A stretch of 64,000 bases of DNA, taken from assembly GCA_949987705.1 (NCBI GenBank), contig OX465282.1, positions 124,950,310 through 125,014,309 of the forward strand, in the 5' to 3' direction. This document shows, one piece after another, positions 23,421 to 33,719 of this stretch; the stretch's first letter is position 1; the number at the start of each line of letters is the position of its first letter. The position numbers and the translations under genes are program-made. This DNA comes from Thereva unica (taxonomy: Eukaryota > Arthropoda > Insecta > Diptera > Therevidae). Under the pieces are notes generated by a model. That model was given only the letters and a program-made list of their open reading frames with translations, was not told the origin of the DNA and ran no database searches.

Positions 23421-25475
23421 AATGCCTGAAGAAAAGAATTTGTGCACAGGGTTGGAATTCCATCTCATATTCTCTATATTTGAAACCATTGGGCTGTAAT
23501 TGACAAGAAACACGAAAAAATCTCGTTTTTGCAAAGATGATTCAGATTCATTTCCAAAGTAACGACTAAAATTCACGTTTATTTTGATGATTCGGTGAGG
23601 AGTGAATACTATAAAATAAATTACTGCTAGAACTGGAAAGTTTTTGTTTATATAATCTGAAAATTCTCTTCGATCCCAAATTCTGAGTCACCCGAAAACG
23701 TAATTATTCTTAATTTTCGGAATCCTACTGTGGCAAATGTGTAATTTCAGCTAATGATAAACATCGTTTGAAAAATGCGCTCCCTGCTAAAAACTGATAG
23801 AACAAATGCAAACCGACAACGCTACAGGCTGCACAAAGTCCTTGAGAGTAGAAATATTGACCTATGAATCAGTTGATGGCCGCACGAACTAAACTCACTG
23901 AAAGGGGCGTGTGTGGACCTTTTCAAAGTCGCTGTTATTTAATAGAAATATCGATAAAATTTTGGTTTTAAATTCTATGAGATTTGGGAAACAGTTTTAG
24001 ATTATATTTTTTGGATAATACAAAATTAGAGTAATGTTGGCGCACTTTATCAATAGTATTTTTCGGTTAAGGTTTCCACATTTTCCTAGATTTATCTTAG
24101 AGGGAAATAGAGGATTTTGAGGATTATAGACTACACCTAGACTGACCTTAGTTCTGATGTATGGAAACAGCTGACTTAAGCTCTTGTCATCGCGTTCCGA
24201 CTGCGGATACTTCCAGATCTAGAGCCAAACATTGAAACGCCGAGTCCTTGAAAAGTAGTCTGAAAAAGAGAGAATCGTCAATTACTACAATTAACCAACA
24301 ACGCTCCTTCGAGCTCGAACAGGACTCAAACAAATTCACTAAGCCACACTTTCTACAACACCAAAAAGTTCCTGAAATTTCTTTTGGATAAATCAAACTA
24401 CAAGTCGCCTACCATTGAAGAGCGTTTGACATGTGCGTCCCCCTTCGGTTGTCAAACAAAACCCATTGATAACATTCTCGTCCTCCTAAACCAATTAATA
24501 ATAATTTCGTCCGTTTTTCGAAACTATCGGAAACAATTAAACCCGATTTTCCTGGCTCCCAACGAAAAACTTCCTAAGAAAAAAATCGCGTCTCGTAATT
24601 CCTTCGCTCAGAACGAGCTTGAAAAGTTGCCATTGAAAACGAAAACTCTCACACATGCATGAGTTTCAACAAAAAAAAACATACAAAATCCACACACACC
24701 TTGCTGAATTACATAAAAAAGCGTATGTGTGAATTTTTTACCCGAAAACACCGACACAACACATACAATAATTAACAATGCCAAAAAATAATAAAGAACG
24801 CACACATGCAAAAATTTGATCCTTTTGCAAAAACTGACGATTTATAAATTTGGCACGTGCAAATTAATGTAATTAAGCAATGCCCACCTGATCAATTATG
24901 TTAATTCGTTTTTTAAGACACTTGAGATTAGTTGTCACACTATAAAAACCACAAAACTTATCAAAACTCAATTTATAATGGCAACAAAAGAGCAGCGACA
25001 TTAAACAAATGGCGCCATATTTACTTCTTCAATATGATATTCACCATTCTGAACATTGATGATGGCTGGATATATGAGAATATCACTTGTGGTGAATATA
25101 TGTGATTTTTTGCTAGCCTTTAGTAGATGGCGCTGTACGAAGCATTGGTGAAAGAGTTTGTGGGTGATATTTTTTGATAGCAATTTAAATAAAGACGATT
25201 TTTTAAAATTTGTATCGATGCAACAAAAGATCACAGCAAATATTTAGAGAAGCAGAGAAGATATATGCAGGATATGCTCGAGCGGAAAAAAAGAATGGAT
25301 CTCAGCCGTATTAAGCTTAGTACTAAAACTAAGTTCACGTGAAATGGAATTGGACATTTTGGCCTAGAGAAGATGAATTAGAAAACATTATATCGACGCA
25401 AAGCAAAGGGAGTCAAACTTGCTGCAAGAAGAGATAAAACGAGCTAAAATCACGCTTAAAAAAGTGACACTAAAG
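23421..25475. other. Unassigned DNA
   Basis: No supported gene. AC-rich low-complexity sequence lies at 24650-24810. A charged minus-strand frame at 25001-25234 has no recognised family. Confidence 0.4.
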
Positions 25476-25479
25476 ACCT

Positions 25480-25570
25480 GCACTAAATGAAAAGTAACGC
25501 AGAAGTGAAGTAAACGCAACTTCTTTCAAAATTGACATAGTTCATAGGAAGTGTAGCAAGTGAAATACCT
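25480..25570. repeat. Partial copy of the MITE nested in the 57.5-kb hAT
   Basis: CTAAATGAAAAGTAACGCAG then AAGTGAAGTAAACG matches CTAAATGAAAAGTAACGAAG and AAGTGAAGTAGACG at 58077-58110. Only one end is recognisable here, so it is a truncated or diverged copy. Confidence 0.55.
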
Positions 25571-25654
25571 TACTTTCTTAACTACTTCAGAGCCGATCTA
25601 GAAAGGGTAAAGATTCATCACCCAGCGACCTCATCGCAAGAAGTTATCGGACTT

Positions 25655-25870
25655 GGAGTCGGCTCAACACGATGCTATGAACACCCTCCAACGTTGGCCG
25701 CTTAATGGAGGGAAGCATTGTATGACCGATGGTCGAACTACGAGTGTCCAATGGCAAGCGTCAATCGTTTGTATTTGGACGCGTTCGGGCTGATGTCGGT
25801 ATTGACACAATCGTTGGAAGCGTTCACCACATCAGCCCCTAACTTTCGACGGATAAAGCCCATGGCTTAC
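25655..25870 (+). repeat. Diverged copy of the 31.1-kb MITE family
   Basis: GTCGGCTCAACACGATGCTA, GAACACCCTCCAACGTTGG, GCGTTCGGGCTGATGTCGG and TGACACAATCGTTGGAAG each correspond to blocks of the 31098-31305 element in the same order. The right TIR is degraded. Confidence 0.65.
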
Positions 25871-26093
25871 TTATAGGCTCCAATTTGAAGCAGCAGAAGG
25901 GGGTAATTACTAGACTGAGGAGGAGAAAGCAATGTCCTTAATGTTATCATAAAGGAGAACAGGAGCAGAAATATTACAGTCCGTACCTACAGAACTTGGT
26001 CGTTGTTGGAGCCCCTGCGTTTAACACGGTGATGCACAGTGCTTCGTTGTATCTTTCATTCAAGCAACCATTGCCGCGGGCACTATGCGGGGG

Positions 26094-26407
26094 TGTGAGG
26101 GTGAAGGGTTCAGGGTACTGTCAATGATAATTATTAAATGAAATATAGGAATATCAATACAAACTATTTATTAATCCAATAAAATATGTGATGATAACGC
26201 AGATATTTGTAGATGCTGATTACTCCAATTTAAGATGTCTAGCCGTCGATGATTGTCCAAAAACAGATTAATTGGTTAAAACGTGTGTCTTGTCTCTCAC
26301 TGATATATTGTATGGATGGTGTCCTCTTCGAAACAAAAGTTATGCGATGATGTGGATGGTGCTTAGCTAAAGTGGTATGCGGTGATGTGGATGGTCTTTA
26401 GCTGACA
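26094..26407 (-). repeat. 3' LTR (element is on the minus strand)
   Basis: 314 bp, bounded by TG...CA, base-for-base the same as 30755-31068 on inspection. It contains two 27-bp direct repeats (26342-26368 and 26377-26403) close to the start of U3 in the sense direction. Confidence 0.95.
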
Positions 26408-26420
26408 TCACCTGCTTCTG
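26408..26420 (-). promoter_or_regulatory. Candidate polypurine tract
   Basis: On the sense strand AGAAGCAGGTGA abuts the 3' LTR. It is purine-rich but broken by a C and a T, so it is a weak tract; position next to the LTR is the main support. Confidence 0.45.
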
Positions 26421-26435
26421 GAGAATTGACTCCTG

Positions 26436-29400
26436 TCAATTCCTTGGTTGGAGGATGTAATCTCTTGTCCATATTGGTGCCTTTGTTGTTCTGTGAGGCC
26501 TGGCTGGCTGTTCCTGTCCTGCTGCTGATTCTGGCGTGTCGTATTCCTCTGGCTCCAATGTTTCTGCATCTTCTGGTTCTGTGTCACTGTTGTTTAAAAT
26601 GTCCAGTTCATTTCCTTTCCTGGCTTTGTATGGCTTTATTTGTGCAGAGTGGATGGTTTTGATTATTTCCGTCCCGTCACCTGTGATTTTCTTTATCTTC
26701 ATTATGTTTTCGTTAACAAAATCAGTAATTTCGTATGGCTGTTTCTCGTATTCAGGAGTCATTTTATTTTTTTTAATGAGTGTTTTCAATAATACCATGT
26801 CTCCTATATCGAGTCTATTTTCTCTCCTGTGTTCGTCTGCATGTTGTTTTTGATATTGTTGTGAATTTCTTATGTTGTTTATGGCTTCTTCCCTACTTGT
26901 TCTTAGGTGATCTAGTTGTACTTCTCTTGAAATGTCTTCGTCGATGATGCCTATGATGTTTTCTTCCGGTATTTTTGGCTCAAATCCGTGTAACATGTAG
27001 AAAGGTGTATATTTTGACGACGATTGTTTGCTGCTGTTTATAGCGAGTATCACATCTGGCAGATATTCTGACCATTTTGATACTTTGGTTCCACTGGTGT
27101 ACTTCCTTATTATTGTTTTTATTGTTCCTATGGTTCTTTCTATTAGTCCATTCGATTCCGGAAAATGTGGTGGTGATGTTAGGCTTGTTATGTTGTATTT
27201 AGTGTAGAATTCTTGCATTTTTTGTGATGTAAACCCTGTTGCGTTGTCACACATTATTGTTGATGGGGGTCCATAAATGTTTATAATTTTCTTTTGGATT
27301 GTTTTGATTACATGTTTGGAGCTAACATCCGGTATGCTTTTAGCTATGACATACCTTGTGCAGTGATCTATTATTGCCAATATGTATTTATTGCCATTTT
27401 TGTCTTCTGGTAAGCTGCAATGGTCCATTGATATCTTTTCAAATGGTCTGTTTGGTGGATTTGTCGGTTTCAACATTCCAATTCTTTTTGAAGTCCTCTT
27501 GTTAAATTGTTGGCATACTTGGCAGCTGTTTGTGTATTCCTTGCAATCTTTGTATAGTGATGGCCAATAATACCTGCTGTTTATCTTTGAAATAGTTTTA
27601 TTAAAGTCCATGTGTCCAGATTTGTCATGACATGATACTAACACTGCAGTTTGAAGGGTTTTTGGAATGACTATTCTTTTTCTGTTTTGGCTATTTATAA
27701 AGTACAGTATGTCATTCTCTAGTATAAATTTTTCTTTAACTTTTATGTCTGATTTAGTGTTACTGTTTCTGTTCCTTAGGATTTGTACGATATGGTTGCA
27801 CTCGGGATCTCTGCTCTGGGCTATTAGTAGATTTGTTTTATTATTTGTCTGTATTGTTAATACTGCTATTATATTTTCCGGGATTCGTGAAAGTGAATCT
27901 GCACCTATGTTCGACTTTCCTGATTTATGTTGTATGGTGTAGTTATACTGTTGTAGGTCTAGTATCCACCTTGAAAATTTTCTGTTTTGCTTGCCGTTTT
28001 GAAGTAAGCATGCAGTTGTCCAGTTGTCTGTTGTTATTATAAAATTTTTTAATCCATATAAGTAAATGTGAAACTTCTTGGTTATTGCCCAGTGTACAGC
28101 TAAGCTTTCAATTTGGTTTATATGTAAATTCTTTTCACTTTTAGCTAGAGATTTGCTCGCGTATGCTATTACTGCTTTACCTTTTTCTTGTTTTTGGTAT
28201 AATATCGCTCCAATTCCTGTTGTGGATGCGTCTACTTCCACCTCTGTGGTGGCATCGTTTTGAAAGTGTGCTAACAATGGGGGTGATTTCAATTTCGTTA
28301 TTATATTCTCTTTAGCTTCTTCGGCTTCTTTTGTCCATCGAAATGGTTGGTTGTTCATGGCGTCTCTAATTGCCACTGTCATTTGAGCGAAGTTTTTGAT
28401 AAATTTGCGGTGGTATGATGCAAATGCATAAAATGATTTAACTTCTGCTTTGGTTTTTAGTGTTTTGTATCGATCTATGGCGCTGGTTCTGTTTGGATCC
28501 GGTCTTATTCCTGTAGCTGATATCCCATAGCCTAAAAAGAAAATTTCTTCTTGAAATAGTTGACATCTTTTGAGCGATATTTTTAGTCCCGCTGATATGA
28601 GTCGTTGTAGTGCATCTTCGAAATTAATGAGCGCCGAGTTTATGTCTGGTGATGATTGGCATATATCGTCCATATAGGTGGTGGTATTTTTTGCGTCTCT
28701 AAATGTCTGTTGCATAATACGTTCCATCGTTTTTGGTGCGTTGGACAGGCCAAACGGCATCCTAATGAATTCAAACAGCCCATCCTGTGTTATAAATGCT
28801 GTTTTATGTGTGTCTTCTTCATTGACTTTTACTGTCATGAATGCAGTTTTTACATCCATTACTGTAAAATATCTTGTGTCATTTTCTATAATTTTTGCTA
28901 TGACGTCGTCAATGTGGGGCGGTGGGAAACTATCCTTTATTAACTTCTTGTTTAATGCCGTGTAATCTATTGTTAACCTTCTGGGTGTACTGATGTGATG
29001 CGGCTGGTTCACTATGACCACTGGTGATGCGTATTCTGACTGTGAATCCTTACATATATTTAGTTCTTTCCAACTTCTTACTGTTTCATTGATGAATTCT
29101 CTGTCGTTGTATGAATATCTGTATGGTCTTTTCTTGATAGGAATGTTGTCTTTCAGTGTTATGTGGTGCTCACAAATTGTGCAGTGTCCTATTGGTGCTT
29201 CTTCTGTTATAAATGCTTCTACATTGTTATTTATTATTGCTTTTAACTTGGCTATTTGGTATTCGTTTAGACTATTTGTAAGTTTGTTTATTTGTTCTTC
29301 TAATTCATCTTCTATGACGGTTCTTGTTTTCTTTAAAATGCATCCGTTTATTTTGTTTTTTGATACGTCACGTGGTGTTTGGAACTCTATTTTTATGTCC

Positions 29401-30755
29401 CCATCAGGATTGATGGTTGTTGTTGCGTTAGCTGCTTTGCGCCAATCTCCTCCAAGAATTAATGGGATTGGGGTGTTGCTGACAATTGCTACTGGGCCAA
29501 ATGTACAAGTTGAGTCTGCTATGGTAACTGTTAGGTCGATTTGTCCTATTGGGTTGCAATTGTGTTCTATTGATGTTATCGGTTGTCCTTCATATTTTTG
29601 CATTTGTTGATATTCGTTGATAAATTTTTTGTCGATTACGGACTGTTCTGCTCCACTGTCTATTAATGTTAATATTTGTGTTTCATTAAATATTACCGTC
29701 TCAATTATTGGTAAATTTCTTTCCGGATGCTTGGTTTTTATCAAACAATGTGCTTGTTTGTTTTTGTTTCTCTCTGGGCATAAATTTGTGGAATGTCCTG
29801 TCTTGTTACAAAAGTGGCATGGAATGTGGCATTCTGATGGTAAATGCGCCTCCTTTCTGCATCTTGGACAATTTAATATTTGCTTTTGTTGTGGCATGTA
29901 ATTTTCTTTCCTCGTTGACTGTAGATCCTTCGTCTCGTTTCTCATGTTTATTCGTCTGTAATTATTTTTGGTGTCTTCGTCCAGTTTCTGAGCTATGTCA
30001 AACAATTCATTGATAGATGTCGGTGTATTGATTCTCAATAGTCTCCTATCGTTATTATTGAAGATTCCTTCTGTCAAATAATTTATCTTATCTTCTGTTT
30101 TTAAATCTATTTCTGATGGCGCTTGTTTTAGGATTTCCATTTTTGCGCTTATGTATTGAACGAGGGTTTCGTTATATTTTTGCTTTCTACTTGTTATGCT
30201 TTCCATCCATTCCCGTAAGTTAGGCTTTCTTATAAATCTTTTCCTGAATTCTTCTTCCCATTTGTTCCACTCTTTTATGTGATCGCCATCATAACTCTGC
30301 CAACATTTTGCTATACCTGTTAACTTGCTTGTTGCGAAATTGAGCTTTACGTTATCTGTCCATCCATGTATTTCCGCGGCCAAATTTATTGAATGTATGT
30401 ATTTTTCACTTGCTGCTGTGTCTTCTCCACTACAGTCTTTTAAATTAGAGGTTATGTCCGGATTCACTATTATATTGTTTATCGGTGGTTTTATGTTTTT
30501 ATTGGCATTTTCGTCAATATTTTCAGTTTTTATTTGGAAGATTTGCTCATTATTTGTTACGATGGCCGATATGTACTCATCCTTCAAATTTCCATTCACT
30601 TCTAATCCTCGTCTTTTTGTCTCATCCTTTAGTGTAGTTATGGTGAATTGTCTTAGCGTTTCTTCGTCTAATGTTGATTCCAATAACTTTTGTGTTGTGG
30701 TGGCCATTTCTCTTGTTTGGGATGTTTCGATCTGGTTCAATTGCGACTGCGCCAT
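26436..30755 (-). CDS. Gag-Pol polyprotein of the gypsy-type element (1,439 aa)
   Basis: A single uninterrupted frame. Gag (about residues 1-340) holds a retrotransposon-gag-like helical domain (WQSYDGDHIKEWNKWEEEFR) and two CCHC zinc knuckles near 293-325 (CPRCRKEAHLPSEC, CHFCNKTGHSTNLC). The aspartic protease active site is LIDSGAEQS near residue 364. RT has LTIDYTALNKK, FIRMPFGLSNAP and the catalytic YMDD at 694-697. RNase H starts near 835 (EVEVDASTTGIGAILY). Integrase has an HHCC zinc site (GHMDF...CQVCQQF) and the DDE triad D1111, D1170, E1206 (exact 35-residue D-E spacing). The first ATG (30753-30755) uses the last LTR base plus two bases of the primer site; the next Met is residue 17. 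All key catalytic residues are present. Gag and pol are fused with no frameshift. The antisense strand shows several long frames that are shadows. Confidence 0.95.
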   Translation of the reverse strand: MAQSQLNQIETSQTREMATTTQKLLESTLDEETLRQFTITTLKDETKRRGLEVNGNLKDEYISAIVTNNEQIFQIKTENIDENANKNIKPPINNIIVNPDITSNLKDCSGEDTAASEKYIHSINLAAEIHGWTDNVKLNFATSKLTGIAKCWQSYDGDHIKEWNKWEEEFRKRFIRKPNLREWMESITSRKQKYNETLVQYISAKMEILKQAPSEIDLKTEDKINYLTEGIFNNNDRRLLRINTPTSINELFDIAQKLDEDTKNNYRRINMRNETKDLQSTRKENYMPQQKQILNCPRCRKEAHLPSECHIPCHFCNKTGHSTNLCPERNKNKQAHCLIKTKHPERNLPIIETVIFNETQILTLIDSGAEQSVIDKKFINEYQQMQKYEGQPITSIEHNCNPIGQIDLTVTIADSTCTFGPVAIVSNTPIPLILGGDWRKAANATTTINPDGDIKIEFQTPRDVSKNKINGCILKKTRTVIEDELEEQINKLTNSLNEYQIAKLKAIINNNVEAFITEEAPIGHCTICEHHITLKDNIPIKKRPYRYSYNDREFINETVRSWKELNICKDSQSEYASPVVIVNQPHHISTPRRLTIDYTALNKKLIKDSFPPPHIDDVIAKIIENDTRYFTVMDVKTAFMTVKVNEEDTHKTAFITQDGLFEFIRMPFGLSNAPKTMERIMQQTFRDAKNTTTYMDDICQSSPDINSALINFEDALQRLISAGLKISLKRCQLFQEEIFFLGYGISATGIRPDPNRTSAIDRYKTLKTKAEVKSFYAFASYHRKFIKNFAQMTVAIRDAMNNQPFRWTKEAEEAKENIITKLKSPPLLAHFQNDATTEVEVDASTTGIGAILYQKQEKGKAVIAYASKSLAKSEKNLHINQIESLAVHWAITKKFHIYLYGLKNFIITTDNWTTACLLQNGKQNRKFSRWILDLQQYNYTIQHKSGKSNIGADSLSRIPENIIAVLTIQTNNKTNLLIAQSRDPECNHIVQILRNRNSNTKSDIKVKEKFILENDILYFINSQNRKRIVIPKTLQTAVLVSCHDKSGHMDFNKTISKINSRYYWPSLYKDCKEYTNSCQVCQQFNKRTSKRIGMLKPTNPPNRPFEKISMDHCSLPEDKNGNKYILAIIDHCTRYVIAKSIPDVSSKHVIKTIQKKIINIYGPPSTIMCDNATGFTSQKMQEFYTKYNITSLTSPPHFPESNGLIERTIGTIKTIIRKYTSGTKVSKWSEYLPDVILAINSSKQSSSKYTPFYMLHGFEPKIPEENIIGIIDEDISREVQLDHLRTSREEAINNIRNSQQYQKQHADEHRRENRLDIGDMVLLKTLIKKNKMTPEYEKQPYEITDFVNENIMKIKKITGDGTEIIKTIHSAQIKPYKARKGNELDILNNSDTEPEDAETLEPEEYDTPESAAGQEQPARPHRTTKAPIWTRDYILQPRN
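30744..30754 (-). promoter_or_regulatory. Primer-binding site (tRNA-Ser type)
   Basis: The sense strand reads TGGCGCAGTCG immediately after the 5' LTR. It is complementary to a CGACTGCG-CCA 3' end, as in insect tRNA-Ser, the primer used by 17.6/297 and Mag-type elements. The match runs 11 nt and overlaps codons 1-4 of gag. Confidence 0.8.
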
Positions 30756-31068
30756 GTGAGGGTGAAGGGTTCAGGGTACTGTCAATGATAATTATTAAAT
30801 GAAATATAGGAATATCAATACAAACTATTTATTAATCCAATAAAATATGTGATGATAACGCAGATATTTGTAGATGCTGATTACTCCAATTTAAGATGTC
30901 TAGCCGTCGATGATTGTCCAAAAACAGATTAATTGGTTAAAACGTGTGTCTTGTCTCTCACTGATATATTGTATGGATGGTGTCCTCTTCGAAACAAAAG
31001 TTATGCGATGATGTGGATGGTGCTTAGCTAAAGTGGTATGCGGTGATGTGGATGGTCTTTAGCTGACA
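30755..31068 (-). repeat. 5' LTR (element is on the minus strand)
   Basis: 314 bp, TG...CA, with the same two 27-bp U3 repeats at 31003-31029 and 31038-31064. Its last sense base (30755) is the A of the gag-pol ATG. Confidence 0.95.
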
Positions 31069-31097
31069 GGGGGAAAAAATGGAATCTATTTTTATAA

Positions 31098-31305
31098 AGC
31101 TGGCTCTATACGATGCTATGAGCACCTTCCAACGTTGGGCGCTTCATGGTAGGACGCATCATATGGCCGATGACCGAAGTACAAGTGTCCAATGTCAAGT
31201 GTCCAACGTTCGGGCTCGGGCAAGTTCGGGATGTTGTCAGTGTTGACTCAATCGTTGGAAGTCAACATTCGAATGATACGTTCCCTGCATCGTGTAGAGC
31301 CGGCT
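31098..31305. mobile_element. 208-bp Harbinger-type MITE (TAA duplication)
   Basis: The left end AGCTGGCTCTATACGATGC and the right end in inverse AGCCGGCTCTACACGATGC form TIRs of about 19 bp with two differences. TAA flanks both sides (31095-31097 and 31306-31308). It is the complete reference copy for the partial copies at 4392 and 25655. It lies 25 bp beyond the gypsy target duplication. Confidence 0.8.
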
Positions 31306-31308
31306 TAA

Positions 31309-32160
31309 CGTAAATGCTACACCAGCAAATTTCCACGTGTCAGCTATAGGTACGGCACTCTCTAGGTATATAAAGATATTTACAATTTCCATATTAAGCC
31401 TATCCAAAGACATAGTTGCTCGCTCTCTTTACACTACTTTCCATAATTTAAAAGGGTTTGGTTCCACAGGTCTTTGTGTACAAAACAAGCCGTAAGCAGT
31501 TCTATAGCTATCATTATTACTTTCGACACATTTACGTGGTTATCATGACAGTTTGTCGTTACAATGAAATTTATAGTATCGTAACGATGGAAATCAACGA
31601 CCAAATTTTACGTCATTACGACAAAAACTTTAATAGATGGCAAACTGATGGCATGTAGACTATTTGAAAATGTTCACTTTTACGCCTTTTCAATGTTCTG
31701 CCGTATCAGCTGATTATGATTTTATTTTAAAATTAATAAAAATATTACTTAGATTATTACTTAGCCAATTAAACAGGGCGAATTTGTCGCAACGATGTTG
31801 TCGTATGTCCAAGGTATAGAGAACATCTCACCAACATTTTTGTTTTAAATTAAATAAAGAGGCATTTATTTTCAAAAATGTTAACTTAACTATTCAATAA
31901 TAGGTGGCGCTATTTATTATTGTTGAAACTTTTTTAATTAAAAAAAAAACGAACAAGTTTAACTGCCGTATTTTAAAATTAAGATATATATTTTTTTACA
32001 CATATTTTAATACTTTTTTTTAAATCTTATTATAATTTTAATGTTAGTTTTATACATATCTATAGGGAATCTGACGCAAAGGTAAACTGAGATGGCGCCA
32101 CCGAAGTATAACGTAAACAAAGAACAATAGCATAACAGAAGCAGCAACAAAAATATTATA
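31309..32160. other. Unassigned AT-rich DNA
   Basis: Short frames only; no family resemblance and no clear repeat termini. Confidence 0.4.
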
Positions 32161-32164
32161 ATAT

Positions 32165-32361
32165 TCATCCATTGACCCGTCTCAAATGCTTCTTTAACAT
32201 AATTTTCAGATCTAAAGTGATCTGGACAAAGTCTTGAATGTTTTGTACCCTTAAACTTTTTGCAGCGCACAGCTATATCCCATAGCTTCCGTACTTTTTG
32301 GTCTTTCAAAAATAAATGAATCCGTAATATTATTGTAACCAAATACGCAACACTGATGCAT
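32165..32361 (-). pseudogene. THAP zinc-finger domain relic
   Basis: Minus-strand MHQCCVFGYNN in one frame, then after a frameshift FLKDQKVRKLWDIAVRCKKF and KHSRLCPDHFRSENYV. This follows the C2CH THAP pattern: an N-terminal C..C, an FPxD-W spacing, then CxxHF. The second Cys of the first pair appears as Tyr and the frame is broken, so DNA binding is lost. THAP domains occur in P-element-type transposases and in host proteins; nothing nearby decides between them. Confidence 0.65.
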
Positions 32362-32582
32362 ATTTATTAGAATATAAGAATTTATCATTGAATAACCGAA
32401 AAATCACAATAATCAAGAACTGTCTGATAGGCGAATACAAATGTCACTTCATCTTTACGTTACGGTGCCCCTAGCGGGAGAAATTTCCAGTAAGGTTCCC
32501 TATTGTTTATTCAACATGACGCAGCTACTCTCCACAAAAAATTAAAGTTGCCATCAAGTAGAGATCTCTGAAAGACAAATTC

Positions 32583-32675
32583 GCCAAACATTGCACTCTA
32601 TACGAAGAAAATAGATTGTCAACAGTATAAAGGGCCTTTCCTGAGACTCTAGTCTTTCACATAAAAAAAAATTAA
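32583..32675 (+). repeat. Dispersed repeat, inverse copy at 41.2 kb
   Basis: AAATAGATTGTCAACAGTAT, AAAGGGCCTTTCC and GACTCTAGTCTTTCACATAA match the reverse complement of 41180-41262 with few changes. Function unknown; probably a MITE end. Confidence 0.6.
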
Positions 32676-32954
32676 TATTTTTTTTAGTTTTTTTTTAATT
32701 GGTATTACAATGATTATACGAGTGCTATTCATATTCACGTGAAAGTTTCCGGGCGAGGAAAATAGGAAATAAACGTTCGTCAAAAATTTTGTGTGATATC
32801 AATTAATATTAATAAATAAACAGTGCAAATTGTGACCAGTCATAAGTCACATGGCTTTTGGGACTTGCGCTTATTACTTATGAAATTCTTATTTTAGTTT
32901 CTATGTCAATATTAACAAAGGTTACGTTTACTTCACTTCTACTTTATTTTTCAT

Positions 32955-33345
32955 TTAGGATTGCTAAAGCAATTGCCTACAAAACCCCCCTTGTAATTTT
33001 TTCGAAAACTCTACCTTTACGAAGTTATTCAAGGTCAAAGTTTTGGAAAAAATCACTTTTCTTCCATCTACTTATACAAAGCATTATTACCTACAAAATA
33101 CAATTTTCGAAAAAAAAAATATTTTTTGATTTATTTTTTAGCGAAAAAGTGATTTTTGCAAACTTTGACCTTGAAAAACTTCCAAAGGGTAAAGTTTTCG
33201 AAAAAATGACAAGGGGCCTTACCTACTAACCTTTCGTATTGCCTGATTCAATTTTTTTCGAAAATACTAGTTTTTGATCGTTTTTTGGCTAAAAAGTGTT
33301 TTTTTTGATAAATTTGCCCTTGAATAACTTTCCAAGGGTTAATCG
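32955..33345. repeat. Imperfect foldback repeat
   Basis: The left arm (about 32955-33060: CAAGGTCAAAGTTTT, AATTTTTTCGAAAACTCTAC) is the approximate inverse of the right arm (about 33140-33226: AACTTTGACCTTGAAAAAC, GTTTTCGAAAAAATGAC). A further direct variant (GCCCTTGAATAACTTTCCAA) follows near 33320. A hydrophobic frame across it is a by-product of the palindrome. Confidence 0.6.
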
Positions 33346-33719
33346 GGGCATCATTTTTGTAAGAACTAAAGTTGTACAGAATTTCATTGTCGTTTTGGGC
33401 CCTCGCACGGAGTTATACGACCTATAGAAACCGAGAAACAAGGAAACCATGGCAAAAACGCGATATATCCGGCGGCCATGTTGCTTTCTTGTGATTCCGA
33501 TTTTTTTTTAAAAAGTCACAAGGAAGCTAGGGACCAATTTTCAGTCATTTCAGAGTTTTGTTTCCTTTCGTGCGTTTTTTTTGCAATTGAATATCTCACA
33601 ATACTAAATTCTATTTATCGCTTTTTAATTCATTATTACTATCACTATCACCACTTTTCGCTTTAAGTCAATCTAGAGCACTTTCATCGCTTTTCAAATC
33701 AAACTGACTGTAAAGAGGC

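Larger units (their letters stand above)
26094..31068 (-). mobile_element. Intact Ty3/gypsy-type LTR retrotransposon, 4,975 bp
   Basis: Two 314-bp LTRs, identical by eye, flank one 1,439-codon gag-pol frame on the minus strand. GGGGG lies directly outside both ends (26089-26093 and 31069-31073), a 5-bp target duplication. The interior is extremely compact: the frame begins at the 5' LTR edge and stops 28 bp before the 3' LTR. There is no envelope frame. PR-RT-RNase H-IN order, a tRNA-Ser-like primer site and CCHC knuckles suggest a Mag-like lineage, but the clade is an inference. Identical LTRs, an intact frame and a clean duplication indicate a very recent, possibly still active insertion. 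Confidence 0.93.

Noticed and set aside
29014..29610. 198-codon plus-strand open frame
   Set aside because: It is antisense to the gag-pol frame and has no domain resemblance; the other plus-strand frames within 26.4-30.8 kb are likewise shadows.
32858..33229. 123-codon hydrophobic plus-strand frame
   Set aside because: It lies across an imperfect foldback repeat; the composition follows from the A/T-rich palindrome.
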